Assembly (NCBI GenBank): GCA_043825615.1
Contig: JBDRRS010000006.1
Span: 21,816 to 85,815 of the forward strand
Origin: JBDRMV01 sp043825615
GTDB lineage: Bacteria > CG03
Reading direction: 5' to 3'
DNA length: 64,000 bases
Below the pieces are notes generated by a model. The model saw only the letters and a list, made by a program, of their open reading frames with translations. It made no database searches and was not told where the DNA came from. A program made the translations under genes and the position numbers. How positions within the stretch are numbered: position 1 is the stretch's first letter; the number at the start of each line of letters is the position of its first letter. This document shows, piece by piece, positions 33,593 to 42,279 of the stretch.

Positions 33593-34510
33593 ATGCGGAA
33601 ATTTTTTGAAAGAACTTTGTTTGCGGCGTGTTGTCTCCCGCTGTTTTCTTCCGTCGGGTTTTGCGCAAAGTCGGTCGACTGCGGATGGCAGCCGGACCTC
33701 TATTACGCATATGCGAGCGCCTCCTGCAATTTTATGAAAGAAGAGGTCGTAAACATACAGACGTCAGAACTCGCTTTATACGGGAAACTTTTAAAAAAGT
33801 CATTTAAACCCACAACGGCGCTCTGCGAAATTTTTGCAAGCCCTCTTCCGTATTTCGCTGCCGCTGCCCGCCAGCACCACGGGAAATTTTATGATAAATT
33901 CGACCTGTCGGGAAATTACAACCTGCTGAATTCTCTCACCGCTGGCGAAGAAGACCCGTGGGGGATTTCGCTTTTTCTGGGGAAAATCGTGCCGTTTAAA
34001 CCGCAAGGAAAAAAAACGGGGTTTATGGGGGTCGCTTACTCGGGGTATCTCTTTACGGCAGGTAAAAAACATTTCAAAGACAACAGGATTTATAAAGATG
34101 ACTGGTTTCAGGGAGAGTGGAAAATAAAGGGCGTGAGGGTTACCCGCTTTTACAAGCAGGTTTGGAGTTTCAGGACTGGTTTAAAGTTTCACGGCAATCC
34201 GTTTATCAGCGATACCGTTTATCTTTCAGTGTTCCGCGACAGAATTGATTATCTGAAGAGAAGGTTTTCATTCTGGAGGAATTCGAATCTGGATATTTAC
34301 GCGGGTTTCAGTAAAAAAGGGCTCAAGCCCGTTAAACTTTCCCTTCTTTTCGGGAAAAATTTTCCCGAAAAAATAAAAGACAAAAAAGTTGTTTATTCTT
34401 TTTCCGCCGGGTTACTATGGGAGGGAGCCAACAAGTATTCGGGATATCTCAAAGACGAGGACAGCGGAACGGCGTTACAGTTTATCATCAGGCCGACTCT
34501 CAAATTTTAA
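33593..34510 (+). CDS. Predicted outer-membrane beta-barrel protein, unknown family
   Basis: A 305-residue protein I do not recognise. A signal peptide (RTLFAACCLPLFSSVGFCA) is followed by alternating aromatic/polar strands typical of outer-membrane barrels (GVAYSGYLFTAG, FRTGLKFHG, LDIYAGFSKKG). It ends in LQFIIRPTLKF, with a terminal aromatic as in BAM-inserted barrels. The frame opens at TTG 33578, but the extended -10 at 33579 makes ATG 33593 the likely start. It is divergent from the sugar transferase and convergent with the FecR gene. Confidence 0.7.
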   Translation: MRKFFERTLFAACCLPLFSSVGFCAKSVDCGWQPDLYYAYASASCNFMKEEVVNIQTSELALYGKLLKKSFKPTTALCEIFASPLPYFAAAARQHHGKFYDKFDLSGNYNLLNSLTAGEEDPWGISLFLGKIVPFKPQGKKTGFMGVAYSGYLFTAGKKHFKDNRIYKDDWFQGEWKIKGVRVTRFYKQVWSFRTGLKFHGNPFISDTVYLSVFRDRIDYLKRRFSFWRNSNLDIYAGFSKKGLKPVKLSLLFGKNFPEKIKDKKVVYSFSAGLLWEGANKYSGYLKDEDSGTALQFIIRPTLKF

Positions 34511-34521
34511 CGGTAACGTCC

Positions 34522-35271
34522 CTACTTTGCCTGCTTTTTTATCTGTTCTTTTAGTTCTTCGTTTCTTTTTCTCAGGTCTTTTATTATCTTTTGCTTTTCC
34601 TGTTTGATTATATTCATTCTCTTCACCATAATTTTGTCCCTGTTTTTTCTGTTTTCGAGCGTTCTTTTTACGAATTTTTTCAGGACTGTTTTTCTGTATT
34701 TTTTATATTCGGGGCTTAGCCCGACCGGCCCGGAAGGATTTTTGTCTTTATAAACGAATGACTGTTTTCCCGCGCGGACCTTTATTTTCTTTGGTTTTGC
34801 AGTTCTATCCTCTACCTCAACGTTTCCCTTGAATACCGCGACGTCCGTTCCGTTGCGGCTGTGGTTTACCGTAAATTCCGTTCCCCTGACTCCGATGATG
34901 GCGAGGGGCGAGGAAACGAAAAAAGCGACTTCTTCGCCGGGCACCACGGAAGATGTGATGCGCCCTTCTTTAACCGAGACCTCGGGGACTCCTTCTTTAA
35001 TTTTTATTTCCGCCTCGGTGCCTTCTTCAAAGCGGATAACCGTTTCGTCGTCAAACATAATTTCGGCGACGGAGTCAGCGGAGGTCTTTATTATGTTTGT
35101 TTCATATACCGGCTGGTACTGGTTTGCCTCCCCCCACGTCTCTTCCTGGCGGATATTGACGGAACCCTTGAAATCCAGGACTGTTCCGCGCGGCTCTACG
35201 AGAGAGCGCGCCGGTTCTGCCGCAAAAACAAACAACAAACAGCAAACAATCATTACGGTTTTTCTAAACAT
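34522..35271 (-). CDS. FecR-domain secreted protein with coiled-coil tail
   Basis: A 249-residue exported protein. After a signal peptide (VMIVCCLLFVFAAEPARS) comes a FecR domain (about residues 30-165). It carries VLDFKGSVNIR, TSADSVAEIMFDDETVIRF and LAIIGVRGTEFTV, the usual core. The last ~80 residues are a K/E/R-rich helix likely to be a coiled coil. There is no anti-sigma membrane helix, so this is the periplasmic FecR type, not a sigma-factor regulator. AAGGAG lies 5 nt before ATG 35271. It follows the HEAT gene by 11 nt. Confidence 0.88.
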   Translation of the reverse strand: MFRKTVMIVCCLLFVFAAEPARSLVEPRGTVLDFKGSVNIRQEETWGEANQYQPVYETNIIKTSADSVAEIMFDDETVIRFEEGTEAEIKIKEGVPEVSVKEGRITSSVVPGEEVAFFVSSPLAIIGVRGTEFTVNHSRNGTDVAVFKGNVEVEDRTAKPKKIKVRAGKQSFVYKDKNPSGPVGLSPEYKKYRKTVLKKFVKRTLENRKNRDKIMVKRMNIIKQEKQKIIKDLRKRNEELKEQIKKQAK

Positions 35272-35282
35272 TTTTTCTCCTT

Positions 35283-36221
35283 TTATAACGGGATATCCGA
35301 TTTGTTCCGGATCCGGTCAAGAGCTTTCTTTGCATTTGCCTTTACGTCCGTGTCTTCATCATTCAGCGCTTTTATCAGGTTTGGAATCGACGAGGGCGTG
35401 CCGCTTTTCAGCAGTATTGCGGATGCCGCTTTACGCATAACGGCGGCGGCATCGTTTACAAGAATGTTTCCCACCCGTTCTTCGCTGATTGCGGAGTTGT
35501 CGGAAAGAATGCGTAAAGCGCCTGCGCGGACGATATCGCTCTTGTCGGTCAGCATGTCACCTGCGGCGTTTATGACGGATTTTTCGTCCATGATTTTAGA
35601 AAGGGAAGCAAGAGCCGTTTTTCTGACCTCTGCGTTTTCGTCCCACAGAAGGGAATAAATCGCCATGACGTCCGTTTTTGAAGCGTATTTTTCATAGAAT
35701 TCGCAGACCTTGATGCGGATGTCGGGGGAAGGGTCGTTAAAGAGAGACCTGCTTTTTTTGAACGTGTCTTTTGAAGCATCGCCCAGTTCGTAAAGAATGT
35801 TAAGCACTTCCCATCTGACCCATACATTTTCGTCGTCCAGAAAATTTCTGATATATTTTGAAACGCCTTTTTTAGGCGTAACATAAGCCAGCGAGATAAA
35901 CGCCCGCCGGTGGTTCTCCGGCGTTTCGGATAATTTTTCCAGGTCCAATTTTGCAATATCCTTTAACGAAACGGCAAATGACTTAAAGCCGCCGCCGTTA
36001 AATGAAAGGGAAAGGTTTTTTTTATCCGTCCTTATTATTCTGGTAATTTTATCGCCTTTTAAATTTATCGTATCCGACTTGAAAATGTCCTCCGCAGCAG
36101 TCAGCGGAATGAAAGATGAAAGATAAAAGATGAAAAAAAAAGAGCAAAGCGGGGACGGTGCTTTACCCCAATGGGACAGGCAATATGACATTTTTCTCCA
36201 AAGTGTTAGAACCGTCCCCAT
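35283..36221 (-). CDS. Secreted HEAT-repeat protein
   Basis: A helical-repeat scaffold protein. The last ~210 residues hold about six HEAT repeats (DENVWVRWEVLNILYELGD, NAEVRKTALASLSKI, SDIVRAGALRIL, DEDTDVKANAKKALDRI). An N-terminal hydrophobic stretch (SFFFIFYLSSFIPLTAAE) looks like a signal peptide. The ~26 residues before it are encoded by the REP-like doublet at 36151-36219 and are probably not native. ATG 36191 is another possible start. Its partner may be the FecR protein encoded next. The original start was probably destroyed or moved by the repeat. Confidence 0.75.
   Translation of the reverse strand: MGTVLTLWRKMSYCLSHWGKAPSPLCSFFFIFYLSSFIPLTAAEDIFKSDTINLKGDKITRIIRTDKKNLSLSFNGGGFKSFAVSLKDIAKLDLEKLSETPENHRRAFISLAYVTPKKGVSKYIRNFLDDENVWVRWEVLNILYELGDASKDTFKKSRSLFNDPSPDIRIKVCEFYEKYASKTDVMAIYSLLWDENAEVRKTALASLSKIMDEKSVINAAGDMLTDKSDIVRAGALRILSDNSAISEERVGNILVNDAAAVMRKAASAILLKSGTPSSIPNLIKALNDEDTDVKANAKKALDRIRNKSDIPL
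36151..36219. repeat. REP-like inverted doublet
   Basis: GGGGACGGT at 36151-36159 and ACCGTCCCC at 36211-36219 face each other across ~50 bp. The same half-site occurs in the 39-bp repeat at 2029-2067 and, with one change, at 23864-23902. The doublet covers the 5' end of the HEAT gene. Such GGGGACGGT elements are typical of REP sequences mobilised by REP-associated transposases, none of which is in the window. Confidence 0.7.
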
Positions 36222-36282
36222 TCTTTCTTGCTCGCCGAGGTGTAATTTACGACCGTGCCGTTTGCAATAAAGGTAGAAGGCA

Positions 36283-38148
36283 CTACTTGACCGTTCTTGA
36301 GAATTTCTCGATCATTTCCTTGATGTTGTCTCTCAGAGCGTCGGGGTCCGTGACCGAAATGTCGTCCGAATATACGATTTTAGCGCTCTCTACGCTGACG
36401 ACATTCAGCGTTATTATGTATTTGCCGAGCAGCTGCCCGCAGGAGCCGACAATCATCATTTTTACGTTCAGAATTTTTCCAATCTGCACAGCGCATTCCG
36501 CCGAGGAGCAGCCCGTCTGCTGGAAACCCTGCTCGGCAAGGACCTTGTCCATGTTGTTTTTATCCACGACGTTGAACCTGCCTGCCGTCACGATGTCCGC
36601 CCGCACGAAATCAGATATGAAAGCCGCCTCCGACTGCGACAGCGGCGGCCTTGCCACAAAATCGGTAACCGCGACGTTTATTTTCTCACCTTCGGAAACT
36701 TCTATCATCTCAATTTTAGCAGGTTCTACCGCAACTTTCCCGACCGTTATGTAATCCTTTATTTTCTCAAACTGGTTCCTTGTAAAGTTTGGAACATTAA
36801 GAAGGTCTTCTATTTTCTTATAAAGCCCGCGTTTTTCCCTGTCTTGAATAATCCTGCCGGCGGTTATCCTCCCGAGCCCGGGAATGGCCACAAGTTCTTC
36901 CACGCCCGCTTCATTTATGTTCACTTTTTCGACTTCGCGCTGTACCTCTTTAGCGGGAATACTCTTCAAGTTATCGGCTTCCTCCATGGATAAAACCAGA
37001 TCGCCGGCTTTGGGCGTTATGCGACCCACCCTGTCCGCCACGACAGCGTCGTAGCAGAACCCGTCTTTTGTTTTCCCGATGGATGCCTCAATTTTTGCTT
37101 CGCCATAGACCTTGCCTTTCTTGAACAAAGCAACTTTATCGCCTGCGCTTATCTCTGTTTCGGTTGTTAACGTAAGGGATATTTTTCCTGTTTTTTTACT
37201 TATATTGTAATTTGTAACTTTCCCCAGCGCTTTTATGCCTTTCGGAGTTTTTTCCTCTTTTACCCCGCCCCAGCGCAGCGACATTCCTACTTGCAGGTTC
37301 ATGCCTTCTTCCGTCAGATAAGGATGTTCCTTACCGGCAAAATCAATGTCAAGAACTCCGGCGCGCAGCGTAAGTCCGTAAGTTACAATGGAATCACCCT
37401 CTGACGTTTCCTGCATTCCGGCTCTCAGTATAAGACCGCGGTTCAGTTTGTATTCCAGCCCGATGCCGCTCTCCTCGCCGCCTTTAAAACCTATACTCAG
37501 TTTTCTCCCTTGATACCCTATGCCGAATACGCTTCCGTTTATTATTTCGTTTCCCCCTTCATCATAGCTGCTATAACTCTCCATTGATGAACCCGCAAAA
37601 TTGAACATTGTCATGCCGAGCCGGAAATTTCCGGGTTTCCACAACCATCCGAAATTCGCAAAGCTCCCGCCATAAGAGGAGTTATCAAGATCTTCATTAA
37701 TGTTGTGGAAACTGAGACCCATGGCGAAGTTATTATGCAGTTTCATTCCGAACCCTGAAGTAAAAAGGTGAGACCACCATGTTATATCTTCTATGGAATT
37801 GCCGTCATAATCAAAAATTTCCGCCTCTGCGGCGTGCATCCAATACTCCAAACTCACCGCCACTTTTTTAAAAGGCAGGAATAGCCGCGAACTTGCGGCA
37901 ATTTCGGTAAAGTAATCATTGCTGCCTATCTTGTTGGCGTCAAAAGAATATACCTTTCTCTCTTTAAAAACGACCGCCGCCGGGCCCCAGAACGAATTTG
38001 CGGCATCCGGAAAAATCACGTCGAGCCCGCCCATACCCGCGCTTTTTACTGTCCGGTTATAAATGAGATAATTGCCCGCAGCCGTTTCCGCATGAATCTG
38101 CGATGTAAAAAGCAGTATAAGAAACGGGAATAATTTTATTTTTTTCAT
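36283..38148 (-). CDS. PorV-like barrel + SH3-like + helix-hairpin-helix + CsgG/FlgO-like domain protein
   Basis: A 621-residue outer-membrane protein with an unusual layout. Residues 1-20 are a signal peptide. Residues ~21-300 resemble the PorV/UPF0164 barrel family (SAGMGGLDVIFPDAANSFWGP, GIGLEYKLNRGLILRAGMQ). An SH3-like FlgT_C-type segment follows (~305-400, ISAGDKVALFKKGKVYGEA). Next come ComEA-like helix-hairpin-helix motifs (~408-470, VNINEAGVEELVAIPGLG). Residues 488-621 are a CsgG/FlgO-like domain (FNVVDKNNMDKVLAEQGFQ). The start overlaps the NHL cargo stop by 4 bp. The C-terminal domain is ~90% identical to that of the protein at 40542-41936. Confidence 0.8.
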   Translation of the reverse strand: MKKIKLFPFLILLFTSQIHAETAAGNYLIYNRTVKSAGMGGLDVIFPDAANSFWGPAAVVFKERKVYSFDANKIGSNDYFTEIAASSRLFLPFKKVAVSLEYWMHAAEAEIFDYDGNSIEDITWWSHLFTSGFGMKLHNNFAMGLSFHNINEDLDNSSYGGSFANFGWLWKPGNFRLGMTMFNFAGSSMESYSSYDEGGNEIINGSVFGIGYQGRKLSIGFKGGEESGIGLEYKLNRGLILRAGMQETSEGDSIVTYGLTLRAGVLDIDFAGKEHPYLTEEGMNLQVGMSLRWGGVKEEKTPKGIKALGKVTNYNISKKTGKISLTLTTETEISAGDKVALFKKGKVYGEAKIEASIGKTKDGFCYDAVVADRVGRITPKAGDLVLSMEEADNLKSIPAKEVQREVEKVNINEAGVEELVAIPGLGRITAGRIIQDREKRGLYKKIEDLLNVPNFTRNQFEKIKDYITVGKVAVEPAKIEMIEVSEGEKINVAVTDFVARPPLSQSEAAFISDFVRADIVTAGRFNVVDKNNMDKVLAEQGFQQTGCSSAECAVQIGKILNVKMMIVGSCGQLLGKYIITLNVVSVESAKIVYSDDISVTDPDALRDNIKEMIEKFSRTVK

Positions 38149-40481
38149 TTTATGACCACCGGCATTACGGAATTGATTCCCAGCCCATCCACCTTTATGC
38201 AGTATATCCCGTGGGGAGGATACCGTCCGCTGTCATCTTTCCCGTCCCACGTAAAACTCTGGTTACTGCCGTCCGCATACTGTGACCATCCTTTAATCTT
38301 TTTTCCGGCAAGATCGTAAACGGTTACAGTCAGATAACCTGACTGGGAAACATTTGTGCGGATGATTGTCTCATCAGAACTTCCTCTTCTTATAAGATTG
38401 CTGCCGATTGTAATTTTGTCTGCTGGACCCCCGGCTGATTCGCCCGGATAAAGAGCGGCAATCTCATCCGCGCTCAAAGCGCGGCTGTAAACAAAGACCT
38501 CATCTATGCAGCCGGAAAAAAACTGCCCGCTGATGGAATGCCTTCCGATTTTTAATGTCTCACCGGTAACTTGCGGATTGCTCCAGAAACCGGTGCTCTG
38601 TTTCTCAGTTCCGTTTATGTAAATTTTCATCATTGAGCCGGTATAGACAGCGGCGACATGTGCCCACACGTTATTTGCGACGGCATTGTCGGATGTTGTT
38701 AAGCTGCCCCCGCCGCAGTAAAATTTAACGGCATTATTATTCTCCAGCTGTATGCCGTAAGCGTTATCCCCTTTTGTTATTATGTTTCTTGTATCCCACA
38801 TGGAATCGGTTTTTATCCACGCCCCGAGGGTGAAGTTCCCTGTGATATTAAAACCGGTTGCCGCTCCCGCGTCAACATAGTCATCGCTTCCGTCAAAATC
38901 CAGCGCCCCATCGTATTTTCCATCAGTCCAGCCCGCACCGCCGTAAATTGTTCCGTTATTTCCGTTTCCCGAAGAATCCGCCGCCGTACTTCCCAAGCCG
39001 TCATTCAACTGCCAGTATCCGACAAGATTCTGCAGAGGTATGGCGTCTTCGGCAAAGGATAAGGACAAACAATATGTGTCATCAGAGGAACTGGCTCCGG
39101 AATAACCGGAAATATAAACATAGTAGGCAGAAACAGAAGTTAAATGTTTTGTAATGGTCTCACTTGTCGTGCTGCCATTTGTTGAAGAACCAATCTGCGA
39201 CTGTGACGAATTATACAGTTTCAGGTCGAAGTCGGCGGGTAAACTCGTCAGGGTTACTGTTATCGTTCCTGCCCGGGTAATGTAGAACTTGTAATAATCC
39301 TTATCGGTGGAATTCCATATATATGCGTAAATTGCGGTATCTTTATTTATCGTATAGGCGTTGGAAAAACTCTCGTTTGGCTCATAATAAGCATCGCTAC
39401 TATCGCTAAGTTTCCTTATACGATGATTAGTAGTATCAGCGATATAAACATTACCCGAACTGTTTATTGCTACTCCCCAGGGATAATAAAGTTGCGCTGA
39501 AGTTGCCGTGCCGCCGTCACCCGAGTAACCACCACTTCCGGTCCCGGCAACTGTTGTTATAATCCCGGATGTATCCACTTTCCTTATACGATGATTATAT
39601 TGGTCAGCGATATAAACATTATCTGAATCATCTACTGACACTCCAAAAGGAGAATAAAGTTGCGCCGAGGTTGCGCTGCCGTCGTCGCCGGAGTAACCAC
39701 CACTTCCGGTCCCGGCAAATGTTGTTATGGTTCCGGATGTGTTCACTTTCCTTATACGATGATTATCCTGGTCAGCGATATAAACATTACCTGAACTATC
39801 TATTGCTACTCCGGAAGGATAATAAAGCTGCGCAAAAGTTGCGTCGCCGCCGTCGCCCGAATAACCACTACTTCCGGTCCCGGCAAATGTTGTTATGATT
39901 CCGGATGGGTTTACTTTTCTTATACGATGATTACTTCTGTCGGCGATATAAACATTACCTGAATCATCTACTTCTACTCCAAGAGGATAATAAAGCTGTG
40001 CTGAAGTTGCATACCCGCCATCTCCTGAATAGCCCCAAGAACCAGTCCCGGCAAATGTTGTTATGGTTCCGGATGTGTTTACTTTCCTTATACGATGATT
40101 ATACTGGTCAGCGATATAAACATTACCTGAACTATCTACCGCTACTCCGGTAGGAAAATAAAGTTGCGCTGAAGTTGCCGTGCCGTCGTCACCCGAGTAA
40201 CCACTACTTCCGGTTCCGGCAAATGTTGTTATGGTTCCGGATGTGTTTACTTTCCTTATACGGTTATTATACTGGTCAGCGACATAAACATTACCTGAAC
40301 TATCTACCGCTATTCCGGTAGGATAATAAAGCTGCGCCGAGGTCGCGTTGCCGTCGTCGCCCGAATAACCACTGCTTCCGGTTCCGGCAAATGTTGTTAT
40401 GATGTAGTCGGCATAAAGATTCTGAAAACTGAAAGCGAGGACAGCAATTCCAAAAAATAACAGGAGATTAATTTTCTTCAT
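38145..40481 (-). CDS. Secreted NHL-propeller/LamG cargo protein with FlgD-like sorting domain
   Basis: A 778-residue secreted surface protein. It has a signal peptide (LLLFFGIAVLAFSFQNLYA) and six 56-residue NHL repeats (27-362, core GVAVDSSGNVYIADQYNHRIRK). A PPC-like beta domain follows (~375-480), then a LamG/concanavalin-like domain (~485-680, GYWQLNDGLGSTAADSSGNG). The C-terminus is an Ig-like FlgD/type-A-like sorting domain (~695-778, LTVTVYDLAGKKIKGW then HGIYCIKV). It has no enzyme motif, so adhesion or carbohydrate binding is likely. It is the first gene of a two-gene operon behind a strong promoter, followed by the barrel protein that may export or anchor it. Confidence 0.85.
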   Translation of the reverse strand: MKKINLLLFFGIAVLAFSFQNLYADYIITTFAGTGSSGYSGDDGNATSAQLYYPTGIAVDSSGNVYVADQYNNRIRKVNTSGTITTFAGTGSSGYSGDDGTATSAQLYFPTGVAVDSSGNVYIADQYNHRIRKVNTSGTITTFAGTGSWGYSGDGGYATSAQLYYPLGVEVDDSGNVYIADRSNHRIRKVNPSGIITTFAGTGSSGYSGDGGDATFAQLYYPSGVAIDSSGNVYIADQDNHRIRKVNTSGTITTFAGTGSGGYSGDDGSATSAQLYSPFGVSVDDSDNVYIADQYNHRIRKVDTSGIITTVAGTGSGGYSGDGGTATSAQLYYPWGVAINSSGNVYIADTTNHRIRKLSDSSDAYYEPNESFSNAYTINKDTAIYAYIWNSTDKDYYKFYITRAGTITVTLTSLPADFDLKLYNSSQSQIGSSTNGSTTSETITKHLTSVSAYYVYISGYSGASSSDDTYCLSLSFAEDAIPLQNLVGYWQLNDGLGSTAADSSGNGNNGTIYGGAGWTDGKYDGALDFDGSDDYVDAGAATGFNITGNFTLGAWIKTDSMWDTRNIITKGDNAYGIQLENNNAVKFYCGGGSLTTSDNAVANNVWAHVAAVYTGSMMKIYINGTEKQSTGFWSNPQVTGETLKIGRHSISGQFFSGCIDEVFVYSRALSADEIAALYPGESAGGPADKITIGSNLIRRGSSDETIIRTNVSQSGYLTVTVYDLAGKKIKGWSQYADGSNQSFTWDGKDDSGRYPPHGIYCIKVDGLGINSVMPVVIK
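39396..40403 (-). repeat. Six tandem 168-bp NHL-coding repeats
   Basis: Six copies with a fixed 168-bp period encode 56-residue NHL blades. Long runs are identical between copies, for example the segment encoding TTFAGTGS and that encoding NVYIADQYNHRIRKV. Such near-identity allows copy-number change by recombination and may also confuse short-read assembly. Confidence 0.95.
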
Positions 40482-40489
40482 CTTTTAGA

Positions 40490-40534
40490 ATTATAGTTTG
40501 TATTTCAAAATTTGTCAATGTGATTTTTATCAAG
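40490..40534 (-). promoter_or_regulatory. Consensus promoter (leaderless) with CRP/FNR-like site, NHL cargo operon
   Basis: On the minus strand TTGACA (40513-40518) and TATAAT (40490-40495) are 17 nt apart, and 8 nt separate the -10 box from ATG 40481. Directly upstream, 40519-40534 reads TGTGA-N6-TCAAG on the plus strand, a CRP/FNR-like site centred near -44. The 18-bp block 40511-40528 is identical to 48213-48230 at the other cargo promoter. Confidence 0.8.
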
Positions 40535-40541
40535 CCGTTGT

Positions 40542-41936
40542 TTATTTAATGGTTCTTGAGAATTTCTTGATCAGCGCCCGGATGTTGTCGCGGAGATCGT
40601 CGGGGTCGGCGACCGAGATGTCGTCCGAATAAATGATTTTAGCGCTCTCAACGCTGACGACGTTCAGCGTTATTATGTATTTGCCGAGCAACTGCCCGCA
40701 GGAGCCGACAATCATCATTTTTACGTTCAGAATTTTTCCTATACGAACCGCACATTCGGCCGAGGAGCAGCCCGTCTGCTGGAACCCCTGCTCGGCAAGG
40801 ACCTTGTCCATATTGTTTTTATCCACGACGTTGAACCTGCCCGCCCCCACGATGTCAGCGCGCACAAAATCGGATATGAAAGCCGCCTCCGACTGCGAGA
40901 GCGGCGCCCTCGCCTCAAAATCGGTAACCGCTATGTTAATTTTTTCGCTTTCCGGCAATTCGGGAAGTTCGACCGGCGCCATTTCCTTAACGAGCTCAGG
41001 CTTTACGGGGGGGGGCACTTTTTTGACCGGCTCCTTTTTGACTTTTTCCTCTTTTTCTCCGCCCCATGCGTATTTAAGCGCTGTCATTGAGGTGCTCCCG
41101 AGGTCTTCGTGGGAAAGCGCGGCAAAATCAAAACCGAATGAACCGAAGTTCAGGGAGAAGCCGAAAGTTGTCGTTTTCGCCTCGTCGCTGCTTTCAACGC
41201 CGGTTCTTAGGGCAAACCACCTGAATAGCCGGTACTCCAGCCCCAGATTGGCGCTTCCCGAAACCTGGTCGCCGCCGCCCGCGAAACCCACTTTAATTTT
41301 TTCCGTTTCATAACCGATGGCAAATTTGCTGTATGAGGGTAACTCGTCTTCTTCCCAGATTTTCTGTCCCCCGACATTGACGCCGTAAAAACCCGCGCGC
41401 AATAGTTTATATTTCCACAGAAAGCCGAGATTGAACAACCCCGCCGAATCCTCGTATTTCTGTGACTCATATTCAAAACTCTCACTTATGTTTTGAAACC
41501 CGACACCCATAGAAAAATTTTTAGAAAAAGAATAACCCGCCGAAAGCGATGCGATGTTTCCATTGTGGCTTAACTCGCCGTGTGACTCTCCGTCAGCGGC
41601 CAGGAAACCGAAACTCTGGCTGTAATTGAAAAACCCGAACCCCAGTCCGAAATTTTTCCGCCCCAGGATAAAATCAAATTTTCCTGTTGTAGCAGACATC
41701 TCGTCATCGCCGCCGCCGAATGAAAGAGAGGAGCCCTGACCGTGTGCGAGGAGAGCGGGATTGCCCATAACAGACGGACGTCCGGTAAAAATCATATCAA
41801 GATTTCCCATCCCCGCCAGATGTGCCGGCTTATTTAGATATAAAAAATTGCAGGCGGTCGTCTCTGCATTTATAGAAGTGACAAGGGAACAAAGTAATAA
41901 GGAAATAAGAAATGTCGCCATTTTATTTTTTAACAA
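40542..41936 (-). CDS. PorV-like barrel + CsgG/FlgO-like domain protein
   Basis: A 464-residue outer-membrane protein, paralogue of the one at 36283-38148 without the SH3 and helix-hairpin-helix parts. It has a signal peptide (FLISLLLCSLVTSINA), a PorV/UPF0164-like barrel (~25-290, HLAGMGNLDMIFTG, FGLGFGFFNYSQSFGF) and a proline/lysine linker (~295-325). The CsgG/FlgO-like domain covers ~331-464. TTG 41936 gives a lysine-containing signal N-region (LKNK); ATG 41921 would lack it. The gene overlaps hepT by 14 bp and so sits in the operon of the giant cargo protein. Confidence 0.8.
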   Translation of the reverse strand: MLKNKMATFLISLLLCSLVTSINAETTACNFLYLNKPAHLAGMGNLDMIFTGRPSVMGNPALLAHGQGSSLSFGGGDDEMSATTGKFDFILGRKNFGLGFGFFNYSQSFGFLAADGESHGELSHNGNIASLSAGYSFSKNFSMGVGFQNISESFEYESQKYEDSAGLFNLGFLWKYKLLRAGFYGVNVGGQKIWEEDELPSYSKFAIGYETEKIKVGFAGGGDQVSGSANLGLEYRLFRWFALRTGVESSDEAKTTTFGFSLNFGSFGFDFAALSHEDLGSTSMTALKYAWGGEKEEKVKKEPVKKVPPPVKPELVKEMAPVELPELPESEKINIAVTDFEARAPLSQSEAAFISDFVRADIVGAGRFNVVDKNNMDKVLAEQGFQQTGCSSAECAVRIGKILNVKMMIVGSCGQLLGKYIITLNVVSVESAKIIYSDDISVADPDDLRDNIRALIKKFSRTIK

Positions 41937-42279
41937 GGTTTATTAAATTTCTCTTAATATCCGGCACTTCTTTCTTCACTGCTTTCCATACCAGTTCAAC
42001 ATCAATACCAAAATATCCATGAGCAAGTTTGTCTCTAAACCCCGCAAGGTCTCTCCATGGTATGTCAGAATGTTTTTCTTTTGTTTTTTTTGAAATATTT
42101 TTTGCCGCTTCTCCTATATTTTCAAATGCTTTATAAACAGCATATTGCAATTTTTCATCTTTCAAAAAAGTTTTATAAATCGCGCCTTTAACAAAATTTT
42201 CAATTTTTACGATTTCTTCTGATATGCTGCGCAAGTAAAAATTATCTCTCTCTATATCTTTCATAAATCGGCGTAACAT
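41923..42279 (-). CDS. HepT-like HEPN ribonuclease toxin (DUF86)
   Basis: A 118-residue all-helical HEPN protein. The catalytic R-X4-H-X-Y motif is present as RDKLAHGY. Other family features are AFENIGEAAKNI and DIPWRDLAGFRDKLAHG. In known HepT-MntA pairs, MntA silences HepT by adding AMP to the tyrosine of this motif; the tyrosine is kept here. ATG 42264 is an alternative start. The order mntA-hepT with a 38-bp overlap is standard. Confidence 0.9.
   Translation of the reverse strand: MLRRFMKDIERDNFYLRSISEEIVKIENFVKGAIYKTFLKDEKLQYAVYKAFENIGEAAKNISKKTKEKHSDIPWRDLAGFRDKLAHGYFGIDVELVWKAVKKEVPDIKRNLINLVKK

Noticed and set aside
39396..40403. Regular 168-bp repeats considered as a CRISPR or satellite array
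   Set aside because: No spacers; the period is a multiple of 3 and the units encode NHL blades in frame.
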